This document shows positions 49,256 to 59,005 of a DNA stretch of 64,000 bases, in pieces. The translations under genes were made by a program, and so were the position numbers. Each line of letters starts with the position of its first letter. The stretch's first letter is position 1. The notes under the pieces were generated by a model. It made no database searches. It had not been told where the DNA came from and saw only the letters and a program-made list of their open reading frames with translations. This DNA comes from Synechococcus sp. WH 8109. Its GTDB lineage: Bacteria > Cyanobacteriota > Cyanobacteriia > PCC-6307 > Cyanobiaceae. Location of the stretch: NCBI RefSeq assembly GCF_000161795.2, contig NZ_CP006882.1:124001-188000 (forward strand). The letters are read 5' to 3'.

Positions 49256-51283
49256 TCAGTCATGCGCGGCTGTTGTGTTGCCGATCTGAAGCCATGGGCC
49301 GTTCCGAGTGAGTTGAGTGGCGGCTTTGCTGGTGCAGGCCAGCAGCAAGGGGCCACAGGTCTGTGGGTCCACCAGCAGTTCGAGCAAGGCCGGGGACTCG
49401 TGGTCTCTGAGCTGAACCGGGCCTTCGAGCCATCGCCAGGCAGCACGGTTGGAGGGGGCCAGCGTGCTGGAGATGCCGCGTTCGAAGAGCTCAAGTGCAC
49501 CGGGGTACGCAGGGATGGCAGAACCCTCCAGTTCGACGGTCAGTCCTGGACTGTTCTGGAGCATTTCGCCCAGATGCCCAAGCAGGCCGAAACCGGTGAT
49601 GTCGGTGCAGGCGTGAATGCCCCCGCGGATCGGCTCGATCTGTTCAAGCAGCGTGTGCTGGCTGCAGGCCATGGTCTGCAGCGCAGTATCCAGATCAGCT
49701 GCCTTGGTGGCGCCACTCATGGCCCCTGCAAACAGCACTCCAGTGCCCAGGGGGCGACTGATCAGCAGGGCGTCTCCTGGGCGCAGTCCCGTTTTCAGCC
49801 AGGGTGATTGGGGGCTGTTGCCATTCACCGTGAGGGTGATCTGCACCCCGAGGCTGGCCGGCAGCGGTGAGGTGCTGCGGGATTCCATCGTGTGTCCACC
49901 TATCAGCTCGGCGCACTGTTCATCCAGAACCGAGCGGATGCCTGCCAGGGTCTGCACCAGCAGCTCCTGCTGTTCGTCGGCTGAAACCATCGGCAGCGTA
50001 ATCGTTGCCATGGCGCTGGAGACCGGGGCACCGCAGGCCCAGAGATCAGAGCAGGCGTGCAGGGCCGTCAGACGGCCATTGAGCCAGGGGTCACTCACCA
50101 GGGCTGGAAAGCCATCTACGCTCTGCAGGAGTCCTGGCTGCCCAGCGAGATGGGCGGCGTCTTCGGGCTGTCCGCCAAGCCCCACCCGCTCCAGTGATGC
50201 TGCCAGGGATTGGGCCGGCAACTTGGCAGCGCAGCCCCGGCAGGCCATCGGTGCTGAATCGGCCATCGCTGCTGGCTGTAGAAATCCATTCATGAAGGCC
50301 CGATCAATGCGTTGCTTCAGGTGCCAAAGCAGTCGGGATGGCCCCAGTCGCCAGCCGCCCCAACGCGCCCAGGCGGCATCTTCATGACTGCCGATGAGCT
50401 GCAGAGCCTTGCGCTGGGGATGCCAGGGCCGCAGGGGTTGCCCCTTGCAGGCCGCTTCCAGATTGATGGCCAAGGGGCGTCCGGCGCGCACCGCCCACAC
50501 CCCAGACGCCGGCCGGGGTGATGCGCTGATCACGGCACAGTCGCCGCTGGCGAACAGGCATGGATGGCCTTCGACCCTCAGGTGGCGATCGGTGCGGACC
50601 CGGCCATCGGGAGCTAAGGGCAGACCAGTCGTCGCCAGCCAGGCGGGCCCCTGGCTTCCCGTGCAGAGCAGGCTGGGTCCGTTGTGGTGGTTATCGTCGT
50701 CGGTGACTTCGATATTGGCCTTTTGCAGCACGCGTTGGACGGCTAGATCCAGTTGTCCCCTGCGCTGTTGCAGCTTGAGCTCGCGTTTTGGCCAGCGACG
50801 GCGCAGGGCCAGGACCACCTCCAGGCCGGCAGCTCCCGCTCCGATCACCCGCAGTGGATTGGGATCGCTTGGGTCTTCGCTTTCGAGAAAGGAAAGCGAG
50901 GCTTCCAACGGTTTGATTGGGACCCCTGCGGCGCTCGGTCGGCTCACCGCTCCCACATCCAGGCTGAGCCAATTGAAGTGGAGTGCAGGGCGGTCGCGAA
51001 GGTGCAGAAGGTTTTGCTCAGGATTCAATCCGGTGATTTCTGCTTCCACGAAAGCCACCCCGGCTCGGTCACAGAGCTGTCGCAGGTCGAGGGCGAGCTC
51101 GTCGCGTTGATACAGCCCGGCGATCAATCCCGGCACCATGCCTGAATACAGGGCTGTGCTGCAGCGGTTGACCAGGGTGATGCTCTGCGGTGGGCGTCGT
51201 TCCGGCTGCATGGCCCATCGTTTGAGCAGAAGCGCATGGCTGTGGCCGCCGCCGGCTAGAAGCAGTGTCCCGCCGGTCGTCAT
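49256..51283 (-). CDS. selD: Flavin oxidoreductase-SelD fusion (selenide, water dikinase)
   Basis: A two-domain protein of 675 residues. Residues about 1-335 form an NDH-2-like pyridine nucleotide-disulfide oxidoreductase (FAD motif LLAGGGHSHALLL, NAD(P) region VIGAGAAGLEVV, and FASGDCAV). Residues about 340-675 are SelD: the active-site pair is Cys351 and Lys354 in ACRGCAAKL, followed by DLWACGA and GGHTMESRS. SelD makes selenophosphate from selenide and ATP. The catalytic residue is Cys, not selenocysteine. The ATG at 51283 overlaps the galE stop as ATGA; upstream in-frame starts inside galE are unlikely. Confidence 0.9.
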   Translation of the reverse strand: MTTGGTLLLAGGGHSHALLLKRWAMQPERRPPQSITLVNRCSTALYSGMVPGLIAGLYQRDELALDLRQLCDRAGVAFVEAEITGLNPEQNLLHLRDRPALHFNWLSLDVGAVSRPSAAGVPIKPLEASLSFLESEDPSDPNPLRVIGAGAAGLEVVLALRRRWPKRELKLQQRRGQLDLAVQRVLQKANIEVTDDDNHHNGPSLLCTGSQGPAWLATTGLPLAPDGRVRTDRHLRVEGHPCLFASGDCAVISASPRPASGVWAVRAGRPLAINLEAACKGQPLRPWHPQRKALQLIGSHEDAAWARWGGWRLGPSRLLWHLKQRIDRAFMNGFLQPAAMADSAPMACRGCAAKLPAQSLAASLERVGLGGQPEDAAHLAGQPGLLQSVDGFPALVSDPWLNGRLTALHACSDLWACGAPVSSAMATITLPMVSADEQQELLVQTLAGIRSVLDEQCAELIGGHTMESRSTSPLPASLGVQITLTVNGNSPQSPWLKTGLRPGDALLISRPLGTGVLFAGAMSGATKAADLDTALQTMACSQHTLLEQIEPIRGGIHACTDITGFGLLGHLGEMLQNSPGLTVELEGSAIPAYPGALELFERGISSTLAPSNRAAWRWLEGPVQLRDHESPALLELLVDPQTCGPLLLACTSKAATQLTRNGPWLQIGNTTAAHD

Positions 51284-52341
51284 GCGGATTGTCGGTAGCC
51301 CATTGGATTGGCCTGCTGCCAGGCCCAACCATCGCGACAGATGTCGGTGAGCGTGCGCTTCGTTCGCCATTGGAGAATGTCAGCGGCGCGTGAGGGATCT
51401 GCGACGGTGACGGCGGCATCGCCAGGCCGTCGGTCGACGAGGGCGTAGGGAATGTCTTGTCCGCTGGCGGCGGAAAAGGCGTTGACCACGTCAAGAACAC
51501 TGGCTCCGTCCCCGCTGCCGAGGTTGCAGGTGAGGTGCTGTGGCCCCTGATTGAGCAGGGTGGTGAGGGCGGCCTTGTGGCCTTCTGCCAGATCCATCAC
51601 GTGGATGTAATCGCGTACGCCCGTGCCGTCATGGGTTGGCCAGTCGCTGCCGAACACCCGGAGCTGATCACGGCGGCGGACAGCGACTTGGGTCACGAAA
51701 GGAAAGAGGTTGTTGGGGATGCCCAGGGGATCTTCTCCGATGCGACCGCTGGGATGGGCGCCCACGGGGTTGAAGTAGCGGAGGGATGCGATGCGCCAAG
51801 TGTTGGGAGCGCTGCTGTTGAGATCCGCGAGCATCTGCTCAACAGCGGCTTTGGAAAAGCCGTAGGGGTTGATGGGGTGGATGGGTGCCGATTCAGGGAT
51901 CGGAACGGTTTCGGGGTAGCCGTAGACGGTGGCGCTGCTGCTGAAGACAAGGGTGCGGCAGGCATGGGCATCCATGGCCGCGAGCAGAGTTCGTGAGCCC
52001 GAGACGTTGACATCCCAGTAAAGAAGCGGCTTTTCAACGGATTCGCCAACCGCTTTGAGCCCGGCGAAATGGATGACGGCATCAAAGGGACGACCGCTGG
52101 CGGCAGCCGCTGAAAAGAGCTCATCGAGGGTGATGGGATCGCGGATGTCCCCTCGCTCGATCTGCAGTCGTTGGCTCTTCAGAGCAACATTGGCGACAGC
52201 GGCCACCCTTGTTAGGGCTTCTGGAGAGCTGTTGGAAAAGTTGTCCAGGATCAGCAGGTCGTAACCGGCCTCGAGCAGAACGAGGCAGGTGTGGCTGCCG
52301 ATGAAACCGGCGCCGCCTGTGACCAAAACGCGGCTGCCCAT
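51280..52341 (-). CDS. galE: UDP-glucose 4-epimerase
   Basis: Interconverts UDP-glucose and UDP-galactose. The 353-residue short-chain-dehydrogenase fold has the NAD motif TGGAGFIGSH, the catalytic Ser region SSSATVYG and Tyr-Lys pair in YGFSK, and FNPVGAHPSG with IPNNLFPFV typical of GalE. It is coupled to selD by ATGA, although the two have no obvious metabolic link. It is divergent from hisS with 84 bases between the starts. UDP-galactose would serve surface polysaccharide or galactolipid synthesis. Confidence 0.94.
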   Translation of the reverse strand: MGSRVLVTGGAGFIGSHTCLVLLEAGYDLLILDNFSNSSPEALTRVAAVANVALKSQRLQIERGDIRDPITLDELFSAAAASGRPFDAVIHFAGLKAVGESVEKPLLYWDVNVSGSRTLLAAMDAHACRTLVFSSSATVYGYPETVPIPESAPIHPINPYGFSKAAVEQMLADLNSSAPNTWRIASLRYFNPVGAHPSGRIGEDPLGIPNNLFPFVTQVAVRRRDQLRVFGSDWPTHDGTGVRDYIHVMDLAEGHKAALTTLLNQGPQHLTCNLGSGDGASVLDVVNAFSAASGQDIPYALVDRRPGDAAVTVADPSRAADILQWRTKRTLTDICRDGWAWQQANPMGYRQSA

Positions 52342-52425
52342 CGTTCGCAGAGTTCACAACACGATCTGATTTTGAAGCAACTGAGGCCACCCGGCAGACT
52401 GAGTCGCTGTACCTGAATCCCGTAC

Positions 52426-53718
52426 GTGAGTCAGCTCCAGAGCCTCAGGGGCATGGTGGATCTGCTGCCGGAGGCGCTTCAGCGCTGGCAAGCGGTGGAG
52501 GCCATGGCGCGGGAGCATTTCCATCTTTCTGGGTTTGGTGAGATTCGGACGCCGCTTCTGGAGACGACGGACCTGTTCTGCCGTGGCATCGGTGAAGCCA
52601 CTGATGTAGTGGGCAAGGAGATGTACAGCTTTCAGGATCGCGGCGATCGCTCCTGCACCTTGCGGCCGGAGGGCACCGCATCAGTAGTGCGTGCTGCCCT
52701 TCAGCACGGTTTGCTCAGTCAGGGCGCCCAGAAGCTTTGGTACGCGGGTCCGATGTTTCGCTACGAGCGCCCTCAGGCGGGCCGGCAGCGGCAGTTCCAT
52801 CAGATCGGGGTGGAGTGGCTCGGGGCAGAGCGGGCTCGGAGCGATGTTGAGGTGATTGCTCTGGCCTGGGATCTGCTCGCCAGCCTGGGTGTCGGTGGCT
52901 TGCAGTTGGAGCTGAACAGCCTCGGCACCGCTGAAGATCGTCAGGCCTACCGCAACGCCCTGGTGGCTTGGCTGGAGCAGCGGTCTGAGGCCCTCGATCC
53001 CGATTCTCAGACGCGGTTGAGCACCAATCCCCTGCGCATCCTCGATTCCAAAAACAAAGCCACCCAGGCGCTGTTGGAGGAGGCGCCAACGCTGGCGGAT
53101 GCCCTTTGTGAGGCCAGTCGTGAGCGTTTTGCAGACGTGCAGCGCGGGCTGACCGCACTGGGCATTCCTTTCCGGCTCAATCCGCGGCTGGTGCGGGGTT
53201 TGGACTACTACAGCCACACGGCCTTTGAGATTACAAGTGACCAACTCGGTGCTCAGGCGACCGTCTGCGGTGGTGGTCGTTATGACGGCTTGATCGGCCA
53301 GCTGGGAGGCTCCCCAACCCCCGCCATTGGTTGGGCTCTTGGCATGGAACGGTTGTTGCTGGTGCTGGAAGCAGCAGCCCAGGCGGATGCTCAGGGTGTA
53401 GCTGCGAGGTTGACGGCGGCCGCAGCCCCTGATGTGTACCTCGTGAACCGTGGTGATGCCGCTGAGCGGTCTGCTCTTGCATTGGCCCGGGACCTACGGG
53501 CTTCAGGGCTGCGGGTGGAGTTGGATGCGTCGGGCTCCGCTTTCGGCAAGCAGTTCAAGCGGGCCGATCGCAGTGGTGCGCCTTGGGCCTTGGTGATCGG
53601 TGAGGACGAGGCTGAGCGCGGGGAGGTTCGCCTGAAGGCGTTGAACCAGCAGGCTGAGGAATCCACCGTTGCACTCGCGCCTGTGTCCGCGATCGTGGAG
53701 AGACTGCTGACCCCCTGA
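52426..53718 (+). CDS. hisS: Histidyl-tRNA synthetase
   Basis: Charges tRNA-His. The 430-residue class II enzyme has motif 1 near [10 protein letters not shown], motif 2 with [12 protein letters not shown] and [17 protein letters not shown], the His-specific [14 protein letters not shown] and motif 3 [13 protein letters not shown], then the C-terminal anticodon-binding domain (about 335-430). The start is GTG at 52426. It is followed two bases later by the UDP-xylose synthase-type gene, so it heads a run with the nucleotide-sugar genes. Confidence 0.95.
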   Translation: MSQLQSLRGMVDLLPEALQRWQAVEAMAREHFHLSGFGEIRTPLLETTDLFCRGIGEATDVVGKEMYSFQDRGDRSCTLRPEGTASVVRAALQHGLLSQGAQKLWYAGPMFRYERPQAGRQRQFHQIGVEWLGAERARSDVEVIALAWDLLASLGVGGLQLELNSLGTAEDRQAYRNALVAWLEQRSEALDPDSQTRLSTNPLRILDSKNKATQALLEEAPTLADALCEASRERFADVQRGLTALGIPFRLNPRLVRGLDYYSHTAFEITSDQLGAQATVCGGGRYDGLIGQLGGSPTPAIGWALGMERLLLVLEAAAQADAQGVAARLTAAAAPDVYLVNRGDAAERSALALARDLRASGLRVELDASGSAFGKQFKRADRSGAPWALVIGEDEAERGEVRLKALNQQAEESTVALAPVSAIVERLLTP

Positions 53719-53720
53719 GG

Positions 53721-54671
53721 ATGCAGATCCACCTCGTCACTGGCGGTGCCGGCTTCCTTGGCTCCCACCTGATTGATCGCCTCATGGAGGCGGGCGATGA
53801 AGTGATCTGCCTGGACAACTACTTCACAGGACGCAAGGCCAACATTGCACGTTGGATTGGCCATCCCCGTTTCGAACTCATCCGCCACGACGTCACGGAA
53901 CCGATCAAGCTTGAGGTGGACAGGATCTGGCATCTTGCTTGTCCTGCCTCACCGATTCACTACCAGTTCAATCCGGTCAAGACGGCCAAAACCAGCTTTC
54001 TAGGCACCTACAACATGCTGGGACTGGCGCGGAGGGTGCGGGCACGGTTGCTGCTCGCCAGCACCAGCGAGGTTTACGGGGATCCTGAGGTGCACCCCCA
54101 GCCTGAGAGTTACTGGGGCTCCGTCAATCCGATTGGTGTGCGCAGTTGCTACGACGAGGGTAAGCGCATCGCAGAGACGCTCTGTTTCGACTACCAGCGC
54201 ATGAATGGCGTTGAGGTGCGGGTGGCGCGCATCTTCAACACCTATGGCCCACGCATGCTGCCTGATGACGGCCGGGTTGTGAGCAACTTCATTGTCCAAG
54301 CGCTGCGCGGTAAGCCACTGACGCTCTACGGCAATGGCAGCCAGACCCGTTCGTTCTGCTACGTCAGTGATCTTGTTGACGGCTTGATCCGCTTGATGAA
54401 CGGCTCTCACATGGGCCCGATCAATCTCGGCAACCCCGATGAATTCACGATTCGACAGTTGGCCGATTTGGTGCGTAAGAAGGTCAACCCAGCTTTGCCA
54501 TTTGTGGAAAAACCTCTCCCAGAGGATGACCCTCAGCAGCGGCAGCCGGCGATCGATCTCGCCCGCCAGCAGTTGAATTGGCAGCCGACTGTGTCACTGG
54601 AGCAGGGTCTGTCTCCCACCATCGACTCGTTCCGTAATCTCCTGGAACTTGGCGAAGGCCGCGGAACTTGA
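53721..54671 (+). CDS. UDP-glucuronate decarboxylase (UDP-xylose synthase type)
   Basis: A 316-residue SDR protein. The NAD motif [28 protein letters not shown] and [16 protein letters not shown] with YDEGKR (Tyr-Lys pair) match UDP-xylose synthase (UXS). It would decarboxylate UDP-glucuronate made by the next gene. The coding region starts two bases after hisS and overlaps the ugd start as TTGA. A dTDP-glucose dehydratase is the main alternative, but the ACPASP segment favours UXS. Confidence 0.88.
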   Translation: MQIHLVTGGAGFLGSHLIDRLMEAGDEVICLDNYFTGRKANIARWIGHPRFELIRHDVTEPIKLEVDRIWHLACPASPIHYQFNPVKTAKTSFLGTYNMLGLARRVRARLLLASTSEVYGDPEVHPQPESYWGSVNPIGVRSCYDEGKRIAETLCFDYQRMNGVEVRVARIFNTYGPRMLPDDGRVVSNFIVQALRGKPLTLYGNGSQTRSFCYVSDLVDGLIRLMNGSHMGPINLGNPDEFTIRQLADLVRKKVNPALPFVEKPLPEDDPQQRQPAIDLARQQLNWQPTVSLEQGLSPTIDSFRNLLELGEGRGT

Positions 54672-56071
54672 CCATCCAACGGATCTGCTGCATAGGTGCT
54701 GGGTATGTGGGCGGCCCGACAATGGCGGTGATTGCCGATCGCTGTCCGCAGGTTCGAGTGCAGGTGGTGGATATCAACCAGGCCCGTATTGATGCTTGGA
54801 ATGATGCCGACCTCGGCAAGTTGCCGGTTTATGAACCAGGTCTCGACTCTGTTGTGGAGCGCGCGCGGGGACGCAACCTTCATTTCTCCACCGATGTGGA
54901 GGCCTCGATCGCCGCTGCCGACATGGTGTTCATCTCAGTGAACACCCCTACCAAGACCAAAGGCTTGGGGGCTGGTCAGGCCAGCGATCTCCGTTGGGTG
55001 GAAGCTTGTGCCCGCACCGTGGCGAAGGCCGCCAAGGGCCACACGATTGTTGTGGAGAAGAGCACCTTGCCCGTGCGTACGGCTGCTGCGATCCAAACCA
55101 TCCTGGAAGCCGCTAGTGAGGGAGAGGATCAGCCCACGTTCTCGGTGCTCTCCAATCCTGAGTTCTTAGCAGAAGGAACGGCCATCCGTGATCTGGAGAC
55201 TCCCGATCGGGTGTTGATTGGTGGTGATGATCCGGCAGCTGTTGAAGCCCTGGCTGAGATCTATGCCAATTGGGTGCCCCAGCAACAGATCCTGCGCACC
55301 AATCTCTGGAGCAGTGAGCTCTCCAAGCTCACGGCCAATGCCTTTTTGGCGCAACGGATCAGCTCGATCAACTCCATTGCGGCGTTTTGTGAAGCCAGTG
55401 GGGCGGATGTGCGCGAGGTGGCTCGGGCCATTGGCACCGACAGTCGGATTGGTCTGAAGTTCCTCAACGCAGGGCCCGGCTTCGGTGGCAGCTGTTTCCA
55501 GAAGGACATCCTCAACCTGGTGTATCTCTGCCGGCATTTCGGACTGCCGGAGGTGGCGGATTACTGGGAGAGTGTGGTGGCTCTGAATACCTGGCAACAG
55601 CACCGAATTGCCCGGTTGGTGGTGCAGAAGCTGTTTGGCACCGTCACAGGAAAGCGGCTCGCCATCCTTGGCTTTGCCTTTAAAGCCGACACCAACGACA
55701 CCCGCGAATCTCCGGCCATTCGCATCTGTCGTGATCTACTCGAGGAAGGTGCTCAGCTGGCCATTCACGATCCCAAGGTGACGGCTCAACAGATCGCCCG
55801 CGACCTGCAACAGGAGGCAGCACCCCAGCCGGATGCGCTCAGTGGAACCGGTAGTTGGGCTGAGGCCGGCAGCGTTGAGGACGCTGTAACCGGGGCCGAT
55901 GCCGTGCTGGTGCTCACCGAATGGCATCACTACAAGGTGCTCAATTGGATGGCTCTGGCCGCACTGATGCGCAAGCCTGCATGGCTCTTTGATGCGAGGG
56001 CTGTGATAAATCCCGAACAGGTCAGAGCGGCAGGTCTGACCCTGTGGCGTGTCGGAGACGGAGAGGGTTGA
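54668..56071 (+). CDS. UDP-glucose 6-dehydrogenase
   Basis: Oxidises UDP-glucose to UDP-glucuronate. The 467-residue protein has an NAD motif [11 protein letters not shown] at the N-terminus, VNTPTKTKG, the catalytic Cys in [10 protein letters not shown], and the C-terminal UDP-binding domain with [16 protein letters not shown]. The length and the GGP variant of the NAD motif resemble the longer eukaryote-like form rather than the short bacterial type. The start is TTG at 54668, overlapping the previous stop. The next gene overlaps it by one base. Confidence 0.93.
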   Translation: MTIQRICCIGAGYVGGPTMAVIADRCPQVRVQVVDINQARIDAWNDADLGKLPVYEPGLDSVVERARGRNLHFSTDVEASIAAADMVFISVNTPTKTKGLGAGQASDLRWVEACARTVAKAAKGHTIVVEKSTLPVRTAAAIQTILEAASEGEDQPTFSVLSNPEFLAEGTAIRDLETPDRVLIGGDDPAAVEALAEIYANWVPQQQILRTNLWSSELSKLTANAFLAQRISSINSIAAFCEASGADVREVARAIGTDSRIGLKFLNAGPGFGGSCFQKDILNLVYLCRHFGLPEVADYWESVVALNTWQQHRIARLVVQKLFGTVTGKRLAILGFAFKADTNDTRESPAIRICRDLLEEGAQLAIHDPKVTAQQIARDLQQEAAPQPDALSGTGSWAEAGSVEDAVTGADAVLVLTEWHHYKVLNWMALAALMRKPAWLFDARAVINPEQVRAAGLTLWRVGDGEG

Positions 56072-57093
56072 TGGCGCGAACTGTTCTGGTCACCGGTGCG
56101 GCGGGATTCATCGGTGCAGCCCTCTCAACACGACTGTTGCAGCGCGGAGACCGTGTTGTTGGCCTCGACAGCCTGAATGATTACTACGACCCCAGCCTGA
56201 AGCAGGCAAGGTTGCGGCAGATCGAGGCGATCGCCTCAGAAGATGCCTGGCGCTTCGCGGAAATGGCTCTGGAGGACGGTGATGCCCTGATGGCGTTGTT
56301 TGCTGCTGAGAAGCCGGAGGTGGTTGTGAACCTCGCCGCTCAGGCCGGTGTTCGTTACTCCCTGGAGAATCCGGCGGCCTACATCCAAAGCAACCTGGTG
56401 GGCTTTGGCTATTTGCTGGAAGGCTGCCGTCACCACGGCACCAAGAACCTCGTCTACGCCTCGAGCAGTTCGGTGTACGGCGGGAATCGAAATTTGCCCT
56501 TCCATGAGCAGCAGCCGGTCAACCACCCGGTGAGCCTTTATGCCGCCAGCAAGAAAGCCAATGAGCTGATGGCACACACCTACAGCCATCTCTATGGCTT
56601 GCCGGCGACGGGTCTGCGGTTTTTCACGGTGTATGGCCCCTGGGGTCGCCCCGACATGGCCCCGATGCTTTTCGCTCGAGCCATCCTGGCGGGTGAACCG
56701 ATCAAGGTGTTCAACCACGGCAAGATGCAGCGGGATTTCACCTATATCGACGACATCGTTGAAGGGGTGCTGCGTTGCTGCGACAAGCCGGCCACTGCCA
56801 ATGCTGCTTTTGATCCATTGCATCCGGACCCTGCGACGGCGGCAGCGCCGCATCGGGTGTTCAATATCGGCAACAGTCAGCCGACGGAGCTTTTGCGCTT
56901 CATTGCGGTGATGGAACAGGCCTTTGGCCGGGAGGCGATCAAGGATTTTCAGCCGATGCAGCCCGGTGATGTGGTGGCGACTGCAGCCGACACCAATGCC
57001 TTGGAGCATTGGGTGGGGTTCAAGCCCTCCACGTCCATCGAAACAGGAGTGGATGCGTTCGCCCGCTGGTACCGCGACTATTTCGCGGTTTGA
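56071..57093 (+). CDS. NAD-dependent epimerase, UDP-glucuronate 4-epimerase type
   Basis: A 340-residue SDR protein with TGAAGFIGAALS, LDSLNDYYD, LAAQAGVRYS, SSSVYGGN and the catalytic YAASKKANE, features shared with UDP-GlcA 4-epimerases giving UDP-galacturonate. It directly follows ugd (the TGATG overlap sets the ATG at 56071), which supplies its substrate. The gene is the last of the hisS/UXS/ugd run. Downstream lies only the terminator of the opposite psb operon. Confidence 0.88.
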   Translation: MARTVLVTGAAGFIGAALSTRLLQRGDRVVGLDSLNDYYDPSLKQARLRQIEAIASEDAWRFAEMALEDGDALMALFAAEKPEVVVNLAAQAGVRYSLENPAAYIQSNLVGFGYLLEGCRHHGTKNLVYASSSSVYGGNRNLPFHEQQPVNHPVSLYAASKKANELMAHTYSHLYGLPATGLRFFTVYGPWGRPDMAPMLFARAILAGEPIKVFNHGKMQRDFTYIDDIVEGVLRCCDKPATANAAFDPLHPDPATAAAPHRVFNIGNSQPTELLRFIAVMEQAFGREAIKDFQPMQPGDVVATAADTNALEHWVGFKPSTSIETGVDAFARWYRDYFAV

Positions 57094-57141
57094 ACCACAT
57101 CGTTTGGTGTGTGTGAGATGCGGATGGATTTAAGAAGGCAC

Positions 57142-57167
57142 AAAAAAACCGACCTTTCGGGCCGGTT
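57142..57167 (-). terminator. Rho-independent terminator of the psbEFLJ operon
   Basis: An 8-base-pair hairpin spans 57147-57167 with a run of A at 57142-57148 that gives a U tract on the minus-strand RNA. The single non-Watson-Crick position is a G-U pair on the minus strand but A-C on the plus strand, so it works for the psb operon and not for the epimerase gene. Confidence 0.88.
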
Positions 57168-57191
57168 GGTGATCGTTTGGTGACCGATCGA

Positions 57192-57392
57192 TCAGGCGGA
57201 ACCAACACCGGTGTAGGAGCCGTAGAAGAAAAGACCCACAACAAACAGAACAGCCATTCCGCCAGCCGTAGCCACCAGCCAGAGGGGAAGAACTCCCTCA
57301 GTCCAGCGCGACTTCCAGGGAACAGCAGGGCGTCCGTCAGGAAGGCGATCCGGGATACGACCGTCGGGAAATGGGGATTTTTTGCCGCTCAT
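57192..57392 (-). CDS. psbJ: Photosystem II reaction centre protein J
   Basis: A 66-residue protein with a single membrane helix in the C-terminal half ([20 protein letters not shown]) and the typical ending [12 protein letters not shown]. The N-terminal stretch (about 25 residues before the conserved GRIP/WKSRW region) is longer than in most cyanobacteria, where PsbJ is about 39 residues. It is the last gene of the operon, 10 bases after psbL. Confidence 0.94.
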   Translation of the reverse strand: MSGKKSPFPDGRIPDRLPDGRPAVPWKSRWTEGVLPLWLVATAGGMAVLFVVGLFFYGSYTGVGSA

Positions 57393-57402
57393 CGGGTAAT
57401 CC

Positions 57403-57522
57403 TCAGTTGAAGAAGTAGCTGGACATGAGCACGCCTGTCACGAAGACAAACAGAAGACCCAGGTAGAGACTGGTGCGGTTCAGCTCAACCGGGAGGTTGT
57501 TGGGGTTGGGGTTGCGTTCCAT
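57403..57522 (-). CDS. psbL: Photosystem II protein L
   Basis: A 39-residue protein read from 57522: [20 protein letters not shown] at the N-terminus, one membrane helix and the ending SSYFFN, all typical of PsbL, which lies at the PSII dimer interface. It starts 8 bases after the psbF stop. Confidence 0.94.
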   Translation of the reverse strand: MERNPNPNNLPVELNRTSLYLGLLFVFVTGVLMSSYFFN

Positions 57523-57530
57523 GGATCAGA

Positions 57531-57671
57531 TCAGCGTCGGATGAACTGCATCGCGGCGAGGGCGCCAAGGAAAAACACCGTCGGGATGCCAAGGGTGTGC
57601 AATGCAAGCCAGCGCACCGTGAAGATCGGGTAATTGCGTGGCGTGGTGGCAACGGGAGGAGCTTGTGTCAT
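57531..57671 (-). CDS. psbF: Cytochrome b559 beta subunit
   Basis: A 46-residue protein with one membrane helix and the heme-ligand His in [19 protein letters not shown]; it ends AMQFIRR. With PsbE it forms cytochrome b559 of photosystem II. The start is ATG at 57671, three bases after psbE. Confidence 0.95.
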   Translation of the reverse strand: MTQAPPVATTPRNYPIFTVRWLALHTLGIPTVFFLGALAAMQFIRR

Positions 57672-57674
57672 CGC

Positions 57675-57923
57675 TTATTTCAGTCGGATGTCGAGTTCAG
57701 ATTTGCCTTCGTAACGCTGGCTCACCACGGGAGCCTTGCTTTCTGAAGCCTGAAAATAGGCATCGGGACGAGGTGTTCCGAAGGCGTCGTAAGCCAGGCC
57801 GGTGGACACAAACAGGAAGCCTGCCAAGAAGATGGAAGGCAATGTCACGGCGTGGATCACCCAGTAACGGATGCTCGTGATGATTTCGAAGAACGGACGT
57901 TCTCCTGTTGAGCCGGCGGCCAT
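57675..57923 (-). CDS. psbE: Cytochrome b559 alpha subunit
   Basis: An 82-residue protein of usual length with the heme ligand His in [16 protein letters not shown] and the characteristic lumenal tail [10 protein letters not shown]. It starts the psbE-F-L-J cluster and follows ycf48 by 71 bases. Confidence 0.97.
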   Translation of the reverse strand: MAAGSTGERPFFEIITSIRYWVIHAVTLPSIFLAGFLFVSTGLAYDAFGTPRPDAYFQASESKAPVVSQRYEGKSELDIRLK

Positions 57924-57994
57924 GGCGTTAGGCGGTTCAGGATGATGATCTTAGGAGGTGGCTCCGGTGAGCCGAGGCTGAGGCAGTGGCTCAG

Positions 57995-58996
57995 TTACAC
58001 AGCGTTGCCGACCCAGCGCAGCAAGTTGCCCCGCTCTCCGAGCACAAAGGCGTGCTCGCCGTCGAAAACCATGCGGGTGAAATTGCTGGGTTGACGGTCT
58101 CCGACGGGATCGTTCTCCCAGCTGTCGCCACCGTCCCGGCTCACCAGCAGGGTGCCGTTGCCGCCGCCGGCCCAGATGGCGCCATCGTCGTCCCAGGCCA
58201 GATCCATGTAGCCGTAGCCGTTGGTGATGGGGATGATGGCTTTGCTCCAGCTGTCAAAATTTCCAGGCTCATCGTTGAGTCGGATCTGTGCACCGCGAGC
58301 AACCATCCAGAGGTTGCCGTCGGGTTGGAAGCCGATGCTCTGCAACCGCTGGCTGCTGACGCGCTGGTGCACCTGCCAGATCGAATCACCCGGCTCCCAG
58401 GTGGCATAGAAGTTGCCGAGGCCACTCACGCTCACGTAGCTGCCATCTTTGCTGCGCCGTAGATCGCGGACGGCACCCGCGGCATCCGTCACCTTCGCTT
58501 CCCAGCTGCTGCCGTCGTTGTGGGTCTCGTAGACCGCACCAACATTGGTGGCGAGTTCTGCGGAATGGCTTCCCAGAGCCGTGATCAAGTAGGGCTCGCC
58601 GGGCAATTTGGTGTCGAGGAACAGGCGTGTCCAGTTCTGGCCCCCGTCGTCGCTGTGCATGAGCAGCCCGGGTTGTCCGGCGATCCAGCCTTCATCACCG
58701 TTGAAGTCGATGCTGATCAGGCGGAAGTTTTCCTCGTCAGGCAGGTCGAGACTGCGCTCATTCCAATGGGCTCCCCCATCGTTGGTTTCCCTGATCATCC
58801 GGTTGCTGCCCACCAGATAGCCATGGCGGCTGTCGGTGAAAGCCACATCCAGTGGATTGGCCTGGGTGTCGAGATCTATGGCCTGCCAGGGGCTGGTGCT
58901 GGCCGTAGGGACGTGGGTGGTAACGCAGCCGCTGAGGCTGATCCCCAGCACCAGCACCAGCAGAAGCTGGGTTGCAGAGTTCAACAGACGTTTCAT
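57995..58996 (-). CDS. ycf48: Photosystem II assembly lipoprotein Ycf48
   Basis: Assembly factor that binds pre-D1 and delivers it into PSII. The 333-residue protein has a signal peptide with a lipobox (ISLSGC, Cys at about 24), so it is a lipoprotein, followed by a seven-bladed beta-propeller with repeated Trp/Gly units such as DGGAHWNERSL, DGGQNWTRLF, DGSSWEAKV and DGGDSWEND. It lies between rubA (9-base gap) and psbE, the order known for other cyanobacteria. Confidence 0.95.
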   Translation of the reverse strand: MKRLLNSATQLLLVLVLGISLSGCVTTHVPTASTSPWQAIDLDTQANPLDVAFTDSRHGYLVGSNRMIRETNDGGAHWNERSLDLPDEENFRLISIDFNGDEGWIAGQPGLLMHSDDGGQNWTRLFLDTKLPGEPYLITALGSHSAELATNVGAVYETHNDGSSWEAKVTDAAGAVRDLRRSKDGSYVSVSGLGNFYATWEPGDSIWQVHQRVSSQRLQSIGFQPDGNLWMVARGAQIRLNDEPGNFDSWSKAIIPITNGYGYMDLAWDDDGAIWAGGGNGTLLVSRDGGDSWENDPVGDRQPSNFTRMVFDGEHAFVLGERGNLLRWVGNAV

Positions 58997-59005
58997 CGGT
59001 GGGCC

